From the NCBI RefSeq assembly GCF_031877795.1, contig NC_133934.1, positions 106,456,610-106,520,609 on the forward strand: a stretch of 64,000 bases of DNA, read 5' to 3'. Of this stretch, positions 23,136-34,804 are shown in pieces; position 1 is the first letter of the stretch, and each line of letters opens with the position of its first letter. Made by a program: the position numbers and the translations under genes. This DNA is from Strix aluco. Its lineage: Eukaryota > Chordata > Aves > Strigiformes > Strigidae. Below the pieces are notes generated by a model. The model searched no databases and was not told the DNA's origin. It saw only the letters and a list, made by a program, of their open reading frames with translations.

Positions 23136-23583
23136 ATGGCCAAGGTCACTGAGAACATGAAACAGTATCTCTTGCCTGAAGCTGACCTTAGTAGGCTGCA
23201 GGGCTGCTTTGAGATTTCTGTGAGTGCACAGCTAATGCCCTGCCAGCACAGGTGTGGACTTGCTGGTGCTAAACAAGGTCCTAAAGAAGTGGTACAACAA
23301 CAGCAATGAGTTTCTGCAAAGCATCTGCAACAAATTGAAAGCGCAAAAGGTGCCTGCGTCAAATGATGGAGTGGACAGCCCAGCGTTGGTGAAACGTGTT
23401 GCAATGTGCAATTGGAAGAAGACGATGGTGTTTTCCAGAGAGAGAATATCATGGTTACACAATTTAGGCAGGAGTACATGTAAGAAGTCTTATTCTGTTT
23501 TGTTGCTTTTTGCTGAGTGTAAACACAGAAGAACTTTTAGGCAAATGCTCCACATTAGAAGCGGAAGTTTAGGAGGGATCTAA
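23136..23583 (+). other. Two overlapping short frames of unknown nature
   Basis: CACCATGGCC at 23131-23140 is an optimal Kozak start. It opens a 57-codon frame (23136-23309) beginning MAKVTENMKQYLLPEADLSR. A second frame, open from a stop at about 23233 to 23583, contains KVLKKWYNNSNEFLQSICNK and AMCNWKKTMVFSRERISW. Their composition is more protein-like than most chance frames here, and the switch from one frame to the other near 23250 would fit a frameshifted retrocopy. I recognise no family, see no poly(A) tail and cannot exclude chance. The 141-codon minus-strand frame at 23054-23479 is cysteine- and serine-rich and probably a shadow. Confidence 0.2.
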
Positions 23584-26500
23584 ATGAGGTAAGGGTAGAA
23601 GGACTGTGTTATCATACTGTACGTGATGGAATGGCAAAGGCTGCATGTTTAATGCAGCATATAATTGTCCTCGTGCTTGCAGGCATCAGTTAAACCCTTA
23701 CAGATTTTATTTCTGTGTGAATGTGTGAAACTGAATGCTTGCCTTGCAGTCTCTGAATGCACTCTGGTATGTGTTTTGTTGCTCAGGCCAAACCATTTTT
23801 CATTAATATATTGTTATTACTGGTGGACTCAGAAAAACAAGGGAGAGTAGCATTCTTCTGTGCTTGCTCTTGTTCTTGTTAAAGCCAATGGCATAACCTC
23901 TGCTGACCAGCCACAGATGGTGCCTCTCCACAGCCTAACTCTGCAAATAGATATGCCAGGTGAAGACTTTTCTCTGCCCACAGCTCTGAAAATGGAAAAA
24001 TAGATTTGGGTGCTGCCTAATCCAGGAAAGTTCCTTAGTCCTAACCTGACGAGCTTTGCTTGAAGCTGTTTAGAAAGTTTTTGCAGGTTCCCTTCTGCCA
24101 AAGAGCTTTTGTAGTCCTAATCTCCAGATGGCAGGCAACTGAAGGGTAATAATGTCTTTAGCCAGAATGGCTAAATCTGGTAGGGAACTTCTGTTAAAAT
24201 CTTAGTCCTTTTCACATTCCTGAAAAATAATAAAATATATAGGAGCTAAAGAAGGAACAAAGTTTACAAGTGTATTAACTGAGTAGTGTGACTTTCCCTG
24301 GTCGTGACAGAGACTTGACAAGGCAGCATGCCATGCACCATCCTGGAGAGTACATGAAAGAAATGGATGCAGATGTATGGACTTTGGGTACAGTGTGTGC
24401 CAAAATATATCCTGCTGTGGATATTGGCTGCACAGAAAAAGAACGTTGAAGTAATATGAAGTTTGCAGCATTAAAATCAAATAAGGAAATAAACCAGCTA
24501 AATTCCTAGAAATAATATCAACATTTCCCTCATGAGCATTTGCTGTTTTTCAGAGTACATGCTTTGTATCAAAATTCACAGTATATTTAACTACCTGTTA
24601 AAGCAGATTTAAGAGTCATACTATGTGTGTCAAGCATCCAGAAGAGCGTTGCTACTCGAACTTTTCCTTTTGTTTATCTTTTATTCCTTATCTAGTTATT
24701 TTCACAGTCTTGGAAGAGGGTTTTTTTTGATGTTCATTTTCTTTATCTGAAAAGAGTTATCATTTTATAGTATCTTTTTTGGTGTTGAAGTAGCCCCTGT
24801 TTGAAATCTGTGCAATTCACACCTCACTAAATCCAGCATGGTACTAACGCAGCTGTCTTGGAATTTTGGGTTTGTGAGACTCTTTCAAAGTAGCGTGAGT
24901 CTGCTGAAGAAACTTGTTTGTTGTGTTTTATAGTTACTCTTCTTAGTTTGTGGCTAGCCTTGGAAACTGCAGAGCTACTTTCAGTTTATCTTTTATATTC
25001 GTATCTGCATTTCCTGATATAAAAGCAGCAGTGGTTCTGAGCTCTAAACTTATGGCACATAAATCAGATGTGTACTGAAGCATCCTAAGGCTCACGGGAG
25101 AAGGGGCAAAGATTATCTGTGTGGTTTAATGTGTGGGTGGGGAATTGGAAGATTCCATTGATAGGACCAGTATTTTCAAGCTTCAACTGGTTTTGCTGTG
25201 TCCCTGTCTAGAAGGGTAGCTAAGAATTTTTGGTTTTGTCATTAGAAGGGAAGGGTATTTTGCATTCTTCTATGTTAGCAGTTGAGCAAATTCTTCCCAG
25301 ATTTGTATGTGCAAAGCTCAAACTCTTTGTGTTTGAAGAAAATTAAGCAAATCTGAGACTGAAGTGCAGGCTTATGAGAAAAATGGCCCTAGCAAGAAAC
25401 ATTAAAAAAAATACCTTCTCAAACAACAAGTAGAAAAGATGGTAAAGCTGCACTTGCACTTTACAATGTCTTCTACTTGGGAGCCAAAGAGTTGAGCCTT
25501 TATCCAGTCTACAAGTCACTGATGTTGATCTTTTTTTGTTTGGGTTTTTTTGATGTATTGAGGGTGCTTTTGAAATCTTCTGGCATTATTTTTGCAGTGT
25601 TTTGAAGTGGGCATTTAGTCTCGTTGCCTCTACTGTTGGTTTCTTTCCCTGCCTTACCCTGAGTCTGGAGGCTGGAATTCAATGGTGTTTGTGCATAGGG
25701 GTGCTGACAGTGGGGATAGGGGACTTGTTTGAAGCTTTACCTAAAGCAGATCTTCTCTGGATTGCTGGGTAGCCCAGTGGGGAGCAACTAAGATCATACA
25801 TCCTGCTGTCTAAAGGCAGAGAGGAAGGATAGAGGAAAGCTGACCCCATTCAAGGTTCATCCATACTAGCTGACTGTGGCATGCTGGCAAGTCCTCATCC
25901 CTTTATCCTCCAGGCAGAAAGTGGAAGGATGGGAGACTAATGTATGCTCAGGTCTTGCTCTGCTGTGGATATGGGATTCCAATGATAAGCACTGGACCTG
26001 AGAACTGAATAGAGCTTCCTAACTACCTGATTGAGATGTGCCCAAAGTGTCCTCATGATTTAGACTACATCATGGGATTTCCCTGGGCTTCAGTTTGGCC
26101 TATGGCAATGTAATGGGGCAGGAATGATGCTGTTCTATACCACAGAAAGCTTAATGGAGTAGTGTTTGAAGAACTTCAGATGTCAGCAATACAGAACAGC
26201 AAAGAACAGTCTGTTAGTGGTAACACGTTCAGGAGCTATGTGACTAGGCCTTTGTTAAAGCTGAATTTTTCAAAGGCGGCTGTTGGATTTAGGTGCCCCT
26301 GTTTTAGCACCTTGATCTGCCAATGCCTCAGCCTGATTATTCCATGTACTGAGCTTCTAAAATTCCTTCCGATGGCAATGGGAAGTGTAAAATGTTTTAC
26401 AGCTCTCAATATTGAAGCCTAAAACGTCTTGTACTAGCCAGGCCAAATGAGAGGGCAGAAATTAAAAATTTTCTTTGTTTGGTCAGGTAATTATTTATCT

Positions 26501-26639
26501 GAGATCTGATTCAGCTGGGTGAAGGTGCAGGACCAGAATCTGGCAGGGAATTGAAGGTGTGTTTCTACACTGGAACTCAGTCTGTCAGATACTTTTCTTT
26601 TTTCCCTTCTTCATTTGTAGGTCTTCATCTGTACATATT
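23584..26639. other. Unique AT-rich noncoding sequence
   Basis: No frame over about 92 codons, no recognised repeat and no motif cluster. Confidence 0.5.
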
Positions 26640-26755
26640 AAAGTGCTTTAAAGTGCAGTGTTAAGTATTATCTCTGCTTTTTTAAAGCTGGGGGATATGC
26701 AGCAGTGGTAAAGTGACAAGCCAGACTTCACACAGGACAGTAGCTGAACTGAGGA
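26640..26755 (-). mobile_element. MIR-like SINE remnant, minus strand
   Basis: The plus strand reads AAGTGCTTTAAAGTGCAGTG, TTAAGTATTATCTCTGCTTT, AAAGCTGGGGGATATGCAGC, GGTAAAGTGACAAGCCAGAC, TTCACACAGGACAGTAGCTG. This follows the reverse complement of MIR or L2-type tails (AAGCGCTTTACA, TATTATCCCCATTTTACAG, ATGAGGAAACTGAGGC, GTTAAGTGACTTGCCCAAGG, TCACACAGCTAGTAAGTGGC). It is highly diverged, as expected for an element that predates the bird-mammal split. Confidence 0.7.
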
Positions 26756-28291
26756 AAATGTCTAAATGTTATGAGTCTTTGCCCAGTGCTTCATCAGGTC
26801 CCTGTCCTGCGAGAAGGGCATTTTTTTGAAAAACTCATTGACTAGATCTTACCATCTTAGACACAAAGTATATTGACAAGAGGTGAATTATGCGTGCAGC
26901 AGGATTTTGCCCAAAAAAAGGAAATTACTTTATCTTCCCACATAATCAATAGCTGCAGCTGAACTGAGACCTTGGCTATGATGTGGTGGGTCCTTGCCTG
27001 GCTTTAGGATAGCTGCTCCCGTTGAACTAACTTTCTTTACTCCAGCAAGAGCAGCAGCTGCAGTGCAGTGTAGACGTGCCTAAACTAGCATAAATAGTTG
27101 AGGTACTGTTAGCCACTGAGCCAAAGAACCATGGAGTTCAGCATGGGCTTGGTGCCTGAGGATTTTATCCTGCTCTTTATGAGTTCAGCATTTCTTTACC
27201 ATCTCAGCTCAAGCAAGCCTAGCAATATGTTGAGAAGAAGGCTGGTGGATCTGGTACTCTGTCTGCACTAGTACTTTTGCCTGCAGAGCTCAGCATGGTG
27301 CTAGGGATGATTGTAGGAGATACTGCCAAAGGTAGCAGTCTAGCAAAAGCTGTTTTGCCTCTCTCTGCCTACTGTTCTCCCTCTTCTTCCCCACCCTTCC
27401 CCTGGTATTCATCAGGAGCTGCCTTGCCTTTGAGTACATCTGCTATGAAACTGCATAGCCATTAAGGTTCTAGAGATCATTGATATCTAGGAGTTGGCAA
27501 AGGCTTGGAGAACCAGCTGCCTCCTGGAGAAGCTTTTGGCCTTGCCTGACTGTATCTCTAACAGGAGAACCTGTAGAGGTTAGATACGGAAGAATCCAGG
27601 ACCATTACCCCTATGTCTATTCATGGAGACCAGGGCAGAAACATTCTTGATGTGTTCTCTCAAGTCATTGCCCAGATGGTGGGCTCCCAGCTCAGCCTCT
27701 GCAAAAGAGCTGTTCTGATACCTGTAACTCATCAGTTTTCTTCTGGCAGTCAAGGACATGAGCAGGAATGACAGTTCAGGTCCTTGAGAACTAAGTAACT
27801 TCTGCTGAGTCAATAGGGGAGGTACCATCAATGCCCTCAGTTTTGTTTTCAGGAACAGACTCATCAAATAGTGTTTGTGTGCAGATACCCTAAGTAGACT
27901 GCCGAGCTGTTAAACTGCTAACCTACCCCCTAGCCCTAGTTTATTCTGCAGTAGAAATACAAGCACACCTGGACCAACACCCAGGACTCAACTCTGAACT
28001 CCCCTCTCATTTGGTCAGAATCCCTGACTTGTTTTTAAAATGGCATTTATTTTTGTTAAATTGCAAAAGAGTTGGATGCAGTCTGCCAGTTGTGCTTTCC
28101 CTCTCCTCTGTGCACTGAATTTTGTTCATTTGCTTTACATGCCTCAAGTTGCTGTAATGCTGCTGGGAAAGTAATTGCCTTGCACTTTCTCTTTCTGATG
28201 CCCACGGGTGACTGTGGGGGACTCCTCCCTGGGCACAGTGCAGAGTTAAAAGCCCAGCTTTTGCTGCTTTGCTTAAGACCTGGTTATTTCT
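26756..28291. other. Unique noncoding sequence
   Basis: No recognised gene or repeat. The 95-codon minus-strand frame at 27580-27867 has no domain. Confidence 0.5.
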
Positions 28292-28336
28292 TTTTTTTTT
28301 TTCTTTCTTTCTTTTTTTTTTTTTTTTTTTTTTTTT
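28292..28336. repeat. Poly-T / (TTTC) tract
   Basis: T-rich tract broken by a few C residues, directly upstream of the promoter-like segment at 28339. An apparent 134-codon frame crossing it (28072-28476) translates the tract as polyphenylalanine and is not a gene. Confidence 0.95.
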
Positions 28337-28338
28337 GT

Positions 28339-28403
28339 CAGCTGCCTGTTATATCAATCACAGAGCTGGGATCTATTTATAGGTTGGGACTCGGAGTACT
28401 GTG
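28339..28403 (+). promoter_or_regulatory. Candidate muscle-type core promoter: E-box and MEF2/TATA site
   Basis: CAGCTG at 28339-28344 is an E-box of the kind bound by myogenic bHLH factors. CTATTTATAG at 28373-28382 is a perfect match to the MEF2 consensus YTAWWWWTAR and also contains TATTTATA, a usable TATA element. About 30 bases downstream a transcription start would fall near 28404, and the sequence from there ends in a strong splice donor at 28551. The arrangement resembles MEF2-driven muscle or heart promoters. Use as a promoter is inference; a stand-alone enhancer is the main alternative. Confidence 0.4.
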
Positions 28404-28550
28404 TCCTAGTCACAAAGAGAGGCAGAGACGCAGAGGGGACTGTCGGCTGGTGCAGGCGGAACCAAAAGATATTTAATCAGCAATTAGAAACACCTGAGGG
28501 CAAGGGAAATTCTACTCCAGCCTTGAGCTTCATCTCTCAGCCTGCAGCAT
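28404..28550 (+). other. Possible noncoding first exon
   Basis: The interval begins about 30 bases after the TATA-like MEF2 site and ends at GCAGCAT immediately before GTAAGT (28551-28556), a consensus donor. It is richer in G and CpG than its surroundings (for example GAGACGCAGAGGGGACTGTC). It holds no ATG-led frame of note: the only ATG, at 28549, spans the splice boundary and would be cut in two. If real, it is a 5' untranslated exon of about 147 nt for a gene or long noncoding RNA transcribed rightward. Acceptors within reach include 33484 and 34804. Start and existence are inferred. Confidence 0.3.
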
Positions 28551-28556
28551 GTAAGT

Positions 28557-31009
28557 AGCGAACTTCTACCTTTTATTGCATTTATGAGGTTGTTTTTTGT
28601 TTGGGTTTTTTTTAATCCAAATGTTGCTCTACACCAATCCTTTTATCTGGGATAAAAATTATGGTAGCATCTCAATATGGTTAAAGGTTGGGTTTTTTTT
28701 TTTTCTATTTTCACACTGTCAAAGGAAGGTCAGTGTGACCCACAAGGAGAGGAGTTAATTCAGAACTTTGTAGAAATCAGGCAATTCCACTATTTGAGAG
28801 TGGCTTTTTCCTCTGGAAATAAGCAAATGAAAGTTTGAGTGGAACAGTTTTGTTTTGGGAATAGAAACGGTCAGGTTTGCTGGCATTCCAAAAAGGTCAA
28901 TGTATAACGTAACTCTGCTTAAGGGCTTACCAAGGACAGGTGCTATTTATCCCATGCTGGTAAAGGCAAACCTGGAAACTTCAGCAGTCCTGTCTTAAAA
29001 GAACCAAGTGACACCCTTTTCGTCTACTAAAAAAAACCCCATCCCCCCCCCCCCCCAGCTTCATATCAAACTTTCTGTTAGCAGGGACATGAAATTAAAT
29101 TTTGCTTTTACTGCATGCATTTATCATTGAGCAGTTGTTGTTTCTTTAATTTTAAAAGTCCCAAAGCAACTGAAGTCTCTTCAATGACAAAAGAGGGGTG
29201 CAGGTCTTTGTAAAGTTGGCACGGTGGCAATCAAAGAAGGAACTTACTCTCTCATCGCCAACAAGCTATTTGCTTTAAAGCAGCCAAAATGCAAAATGTT
29301 TGAATAATGATATATTTTTTGAGTAGTTTTGTTAACAGGAATATGAAGAGAAGGAAGACAATAATTGTTTTTTTATTAATAGCTTTTAGCATAACATTTT
29401 TGTCAAAACACAAAGAGGTTTTTCTTGTTTCATATTTTTGCCTCAGAGGTTTGGGTTATATCTTCTACAAAATTTAGTTTTTATATTTATTTTTAAATAT
29501 AGAAAAATTTCCTTGATTTTTTTGCATTTATAATGTCTACCCCCCAAAATGACAATATTACACTTTTTAATTTCGGTATGTTAAGTTTTTTGGTATAAAT
29601 TTCTCATGAAATATATGTTGAAAAACTTTTTCCCATACAAGATACCATTTTTGAAAGTAACAACAAATAAAATGCAGCTAAACTTAAAATAATTTGAAGG
29701 AACAAGTGTCTAATAAAAATAGAATAATAAAACCAGAGCTGTTTCACAGTTAAAATATCAAGTCCTAAGAAATGCATGATAGCTGAATTGCTTGGACTGA
29801 CTGTAGAAATAGGTGACAAATAGGCTTGTTCTTTAGTTCTTTATTTTGCTTTTCTTTGATGTACATTTTATAATACTGAAAGTTTTTAACTTAAGTTCTA
29901 GGAACCAAAAAATACTGACTACAAATTAATTCTTTCTACATTTGCAACCACTGATATAAATACTCCATGTTTCAGTTAGAATTCTAGATATAAGGAAGGC
30001 TTTTATGACAATATGGATAAACACGTGAATTTACATACACAAATAACGCCCAAAATGATCAGTACAATACACCGCTTGCTATGAAGCTCCCCTCCCCCCA
30101 GATAAAACAAAACTGTCAGGCTAACCGTTCTCATCATAGGAAGCTTTATTTTGATTATTAAGGCTTTTTGCTTTACTTAAAAATGAATGTATTTAAATTA
30201 TTTCAGTCCCTTTTCTGTTTGTTTTGGCATGATGTTACATTTATTGCCTCTCTGTGACAATGCAACATTATTGTGTAATAAAGGGAGAGCAGATTTTCTG
30301 AAAGGCATTAAAAAAATAAAATTGCTGACTCTGTAACTAACAAAGAATCTATCATATAGCTGGTCTGAGGTCCCCCTAAAAATTGAAAAACAAGAGACAT
30401 CACTTGAAAAATAAAAATTGAATCTTTTTCTTCCCTACACAAACAGAATTATCAGCATGACTACACTTGGGAATTACTGCAAAAACTCATTTACTATACA
30501 TTTTTGCAGAAATCCAGGCATTCCCAAAGAAGTCCTCCAAGTATAAGCTAGAAAAGATTTAGTCTTAGGAATTTGTTTGGATTGTTCAATAGTTGTGACC
30601 ACCTAATTGCTGAACTTTATCCTTCTCTTTCAACTGCATGTGGGTCTTTTCCCCTGTTAAAGCTGCCATATCTTTTTATTACTGCATTTGGAAAAAATAA
30701 CCAAGTATCTACTGTCCTGTAGCATACCAATCAATGGTTTATGGAACCACTTTTATTTGGAGGGAGGGTGGGAGTTATGTGTGGTTAGAAGAAAGACTTT
30801 GATGCATTATGTGGAAGGAAGTCTTTGTTATATAGTTTCTGCTTCACTAATGTTTCATGTTTTGTGGACTAAGCACCTGTCAACCTCCAAACGGACTTAT
30901 TCTACACGGTGTAGTTTGTCACAGGGCTGTTGCATGATTTTTTTTTTGTAATTTCTTACAAAAAACAGACATCTTTTGTTTCATCCTAGTTTATTTGTTT
31001 CTTTGACTG
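28557..31009. other. Long AT-rich noncoding block
   Basis: From about 29260 to 30700 the sequence is strongly AT-rich with few CpGs, many TAAT, TTATTAAT and TTTATATTT motifs and almost no open frames. A 14-C run at 29043-29056 is the only marked simple repeat. No LINE, LTR or SINE was recognised, so the block appears to be unique sequence. Repeat-free AT-rich blocks beside a candidate promoter can be regulatory, but I see no specific element. Confidence 0.45.
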
Positions 31010-31160
31010 CAAAGCAATGATTGACATGCAGATTTCTTCACGCCCCTCCTTTCATTGCTGAGTATGACATCTCTTGGGAATTATAAATAAAATCTGTGCC
31101 AAAGCGGCTGCACAGGTGTCTGGAGTACAGCATGCTCAGGTGTCTAGCTGTAAATCCCTG
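31010..31160. promoter_or_regulatory. Candidate conserved noncoding element
   Basis: Motif-dense unique sequence including AATGATTGACATGCAG, GAATTATAAATAAAATC and GCCAAAGCGGCTGCACAGGT. The balanced composition and homeobox-like ATTGACA and ATTATA cores differ from the flanks. No coding frame. Call based on composition only. Confidence 0.3.
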
Positions 31161-31265
31161 AGAATATGGAGTAAACACCAGCAGGAAGAAAAAGACTCTT
31201 CTTGCAACAGTTCTGTGTATTTAGGGGCCTTCTGAATAAAACCCCCAAAGCCAGCAGCCAGTTAT

Positions 31266-31312
31266 TAAAGATTGTGTAGCTATCTCTCTCTCTTGCTCTC
31301 TCTTACCTCTTT
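31266..31312. repeat. TC-rich low-complexity tract
   Basis: TATCTCTCTCTCTTGCTCTC and similar pyrimidine sequence. Confidence 0.75.
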
Positions 31313-31489
31313 TATCGCTTCACCTGTACATCTGTCCATCTGTTTCTCATCTCTCTATTTTTACATTTCATTATGCTATGCTTGCTCTCCCGCTCTCTTC
31401 TTTTCCTTTCCTGAAGACACATTTCTATCTGGCACAGAAAATAAACTCAGATTGCGGGTAGTTATGTTAATCTAATTCAATCCTCTGTG

Positions 31490-31850
31490 GGTTAGGAGTG
31501 AAATTCTAATAGTGGAGCTGTTGAGGGCTTTTTTGTTAATGGCTTGGGGATTACATTGAGTTAAAGGCTCATTTCCTAATCAAACAGAGAGGGAGAGAGT
31601 GACTCCGAATATTTATGAGTCTCCCAGCGCGAGTTAAACATTGAACTCCAAAAGCAGGATTTCAGTGCTGCAGAAAGAGTTAAAACCCCTCAGGGCTGCT
31701 GTGGAGAGGGGGGGAAAAAAAAAAAAAGGAAACCAGTTAAGCCATCAGCATTTTCAACTGCTGTATAACTTCAGTTTGGTGAGAGAAAATAATCATCTCG
31801 CAGAGCTAAAATGGAAACTGTAGCAAGATATTTAAAACAAAGTCAAGTGA
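31490..31850. promoter_or_regulatory. Candidate conserved noncoding element
   Basis: TTCCTAATCAAACAGAG, CCGAATATTTATGAGTCTCC, CAGCGCGAGTTAAACATTG and GCTAAAATGGAAACTG form a unique, motif-dense segment with a local CpG pair (GCGCGAG). An A-tract of about 13 bases lies inside, at about 31716-31728. The 60-codon frame at 31641-31823 includes that tract and is unlikely to be a gene. Lies about 3 kb downstream of the candidate promoter at 28339. Confidence 0.32.
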
Positions 31851-32050
31851 TGCTTCAAAAAGGCTCTTCTTTAGTGAAGCAGGATACACGCAGTGCATGC
31901 AGAAGCCTAATAGAAACTCCAAATAAATACTCTTCTAAATGAGAAGGATTGGAGGGTGGGCTGCCTTTTTATTATTAGTGCTTGGAAGACCCGATTTAAT
32001 TTTTTAATACTTTTTATTTTTGGTTCTACTTAACTCTTGGGTAACCTTTT

Positions 32051-32053
<3 letters not shown>

Positions 32054-32077
<24 letters not shown>
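32054..32077. repeat. Poly-A tract, 24 bases
   Basis: Pure A run with no recognisable retroposon body upstream. Confidence 0.95.
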
Positions 32078-32081
<4 letters not shown>

Positions 32082-32526
32082 TATGGATGGGCCAATATCT
32101 AAATTGTTCTACTTCTGTTCTGCAGACTGGTATCTTTTGAGGCATTTTTTCTGTCCTTCAGTTTAGCTGGAGTCTTGCATCAAATAGTCTAGTTGGAGAA
32201 CTGGATTCGCTGTCACAGGAATGATTGACCAAATTAATGCCTGATTGCTTTTGTGATGAGTTCATCATACATGCTTGGGTAGACCCTGCTGTTGGCTGAA
32301 AAAGAGCAGGCCTGCCCGCCTGCAGCAAGCAGAGGACCTCTATGTTGCTAAGGCCTGGTGTGTTGTGAACTAGCCAACAATAGGCTTTTTTGCCCTGAGC
32401 TTGGACTTAGAAAATCTGTCTGCAGCAAGGTGAACTGCACAAAATCAAGACTGTACCCAATCCTGCCTCTCTTCTGTAAAGAGGTCCTGAAAAAGAATGG
32501 GGATAAACATCAGAAACTGCTGTCTT

Positions 32527-32595
32527 CTGACACATGGCCAAATCATATGTCCATGTTCCTCAGTTTCCCTGACTGTAAAATGATACATGTCTGCC
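32527..32595 (+). mobile_element. MIR-like SINE remnant, plus strand
   Basis: TGACACATGGCCAAATCATA is followed by TTCCTCAGTTTCCCTGACTG and TAAAATGATACATG. This follows the MIR segment TGACCTTGGGCAAGTCACTT ... CCTCAGTTTCCTCATCTGTA AAATGGG. Only the central-to-3' part is left. Confidence 0.75.
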
Positions 32596-34804
32596 ATCAA
32601 AAGTACTCCAAGATCTAGAGAGAACAAGCTTATATAAATCCCAAATGGCTGGTTTGCCCATGGCAAAAACTACAAATCAGACACAGGTGCATAGATTGAA
32701 AACAAGAGGCTTTTGTGCTGGCAACAAGAGTTACCACACTTTGCTTTTTTTGCCTTTTTAAACAACAACAAAAAAAAATTTGGTACAAGCCACCAAAACG
32801 GTTTTCTGATTGTGGTAAGACAAGCAGGTAGAAGGCTAACTTACTTCTAGTATAATGTTCAATGGTGTTGTCCTACACACTAGGTCTAAATTAGGTTTTG
32901 GTGACTCTTGGTAAGATGAAGCTCCAGGTTTATTACTCAAAAGTGGTAAACTTTGGCTAAAAAAGTAAGTTACTGTTTCATTCTGGAGCCATGTGTATCA
33001 ATGGTCATCATGTATACACTGAATTCGATGTTTTTGCTGACATGTCTATCTGGGTGCAGCACCTTGAGGTAAGAATTGGCACCTTGCCCTAGTTTAAAAA
33101 TTATTTAAAACTGCGACCTGATGTGAATGCCTGAGGCCCCTTTCTCTTTGTGCTCTGTGCCTGGACCTGCTGAGGAGAGCACCATCAGCTAGAGTGTACT
33201 TTATTAAATGCATTTGAAATACATAATAATTGTTTTCTTTCCCTCTAATAACTCACACCCACAGCAGATCACTTTGAGACAGGAGCTTTCTGTGGCTGAG
33301 CTGAACACTGTATAACATTTTTTTCCTGCCTTCCTCCCCATCCCAGTTTCCTTTCTGTTTGCCTCAGCCTTTTCCTCTCCTATACTATTCTGCTGTGGCC
33401 ATGGCCTAGCAGTTTATACTTAGATTTCCCCTGCTGACCTTTCAGGCAAAATACTCTTCTTTCTCTTCTTTTTGTCCTTTCCAGTGCTATGCTGAACCCT
33501 GTGAATGACCTGCTGCTGTTTACCCTGAAGGTGGCCACATTTCAGTGCAGCTTTGCCTGACATATGTACAGTTTATGAAGAACTGGGGAACTAAAAACTG
33601 ATTTTCGACTTTTCCACAAGCTACATAGAAAGCTACTGTGTTCTTGTTGCCCTCCATGCATGCCACAAGTGCTTAAAAAATTATTTTATAGTAGTGTAGG
33701 AATTTCAGGGAAGGAACTACTGTGACTTTTTAAACTTTTAAAGCACACAGTTTAGTTGGCATGATGACTTGAAAGTAATGACAGTTTTAAAGTCTCAGGA
33801 CTCCTGAAAGTCTCTAGAAAAAGAGCCGTGCCTTTAGGGGAAATTACCTTTTCTAATGAGATAAAATTTGCAACTAAATCTTGTTATTTGGATACTGGAA
33901 AGCATATGCCCAGCATGTATGAGAGGGAAGCATAAGTGGCTATTTTTATGCATTAAAAAGTTGCTGCCCTTTCCTTTCCCTCAACCATGTGAGATGTGAA
34001 TGATCCTGCTCACAAGAGTTTCACGCTGCTCTCAGAATGGATTCTCTTTCTCTTCATAATTGTGTTTGCTGGACCAGCAGGAAATGTACTCCAGAAGTTC
34101 TTGTTTCCCCAGCCTCCTGTGATCACCTCTTTGTAGTAGGCCCGAGCAAATGACCAATAACTGTATACTAAAACATAGGCATTTCATCAACATCCCTCTA
34201 AAGGTCACAGAACCTAGAGGGTGACTTTCTGGATGAGAAGAGGGAAGGTACATCTGCTACCAGGCTTGCCAGACAGCTTGCTTTGTTTGCTTTGTTCTCC
34301 ATCCTCAGGACTTTCTTTTCCCACAGGTCTCCTGAGCTTTTTAAAGTTGCAGTTACTCCCATTGGCAACTCTTTCTACTGCTTCCCTTGAAATAAGAAGT
34401 TCTTCCCTGTTTCATCATGTGCCCATGGCCTAGTACAGGAGATTTCAACCTTTCTCTGTTGGTGATGTGAACTCATGTAGGTTGGTGAACTCATGTGAAT
34501 ATGATTTTTTCGGTCATACTTTTGGATCCACAGTCTGTAGCGCTGAGGGTATGGCAGCACTCAAGTTATAACCGTTAGCTAATGCTGTCTTGGGAAGGAC
34601 AGCAAGGATTTTGTGAGTGAAACATAGGCTAGGAAGGGATACCTTGCATCAGCATCCTCTCTAATGCTTCGCCCAAAAGTCATTTTAGGAGCCTATCCGA
34701 AGCCCCACTGCTTTTTTGGTGGAAACTTCTGTGTACAGCTTAAATGTATTCATGGCCAATCTTTATACCAAGCTGTTTGTTTCACTGTTGTTCTTAAATT
34801 CCAG
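32596..34804. other. Unique noncoding sequence
   Basis: A strong acceptor (CTTCTTTTTGTCCTTTCCAG) ends at 33484 and is followed by ATGCTGAACCCTGTGAATGA. The only donor candidate, GTGGCC at 33531, is weak and the frame stops at about 33560. An 18-bp imperfect direct repeat containing GTGAACTCATGT lies at about 34467 and 34487. No repeat family is recognised. Confidence 0.45.

Noticed and set aside
28072..28476. 134-codon plus-strand frame
   Set aside because: It reads through a 45-base T-rich tract as polyphenylalanine and overlaps the promoter-like segment.
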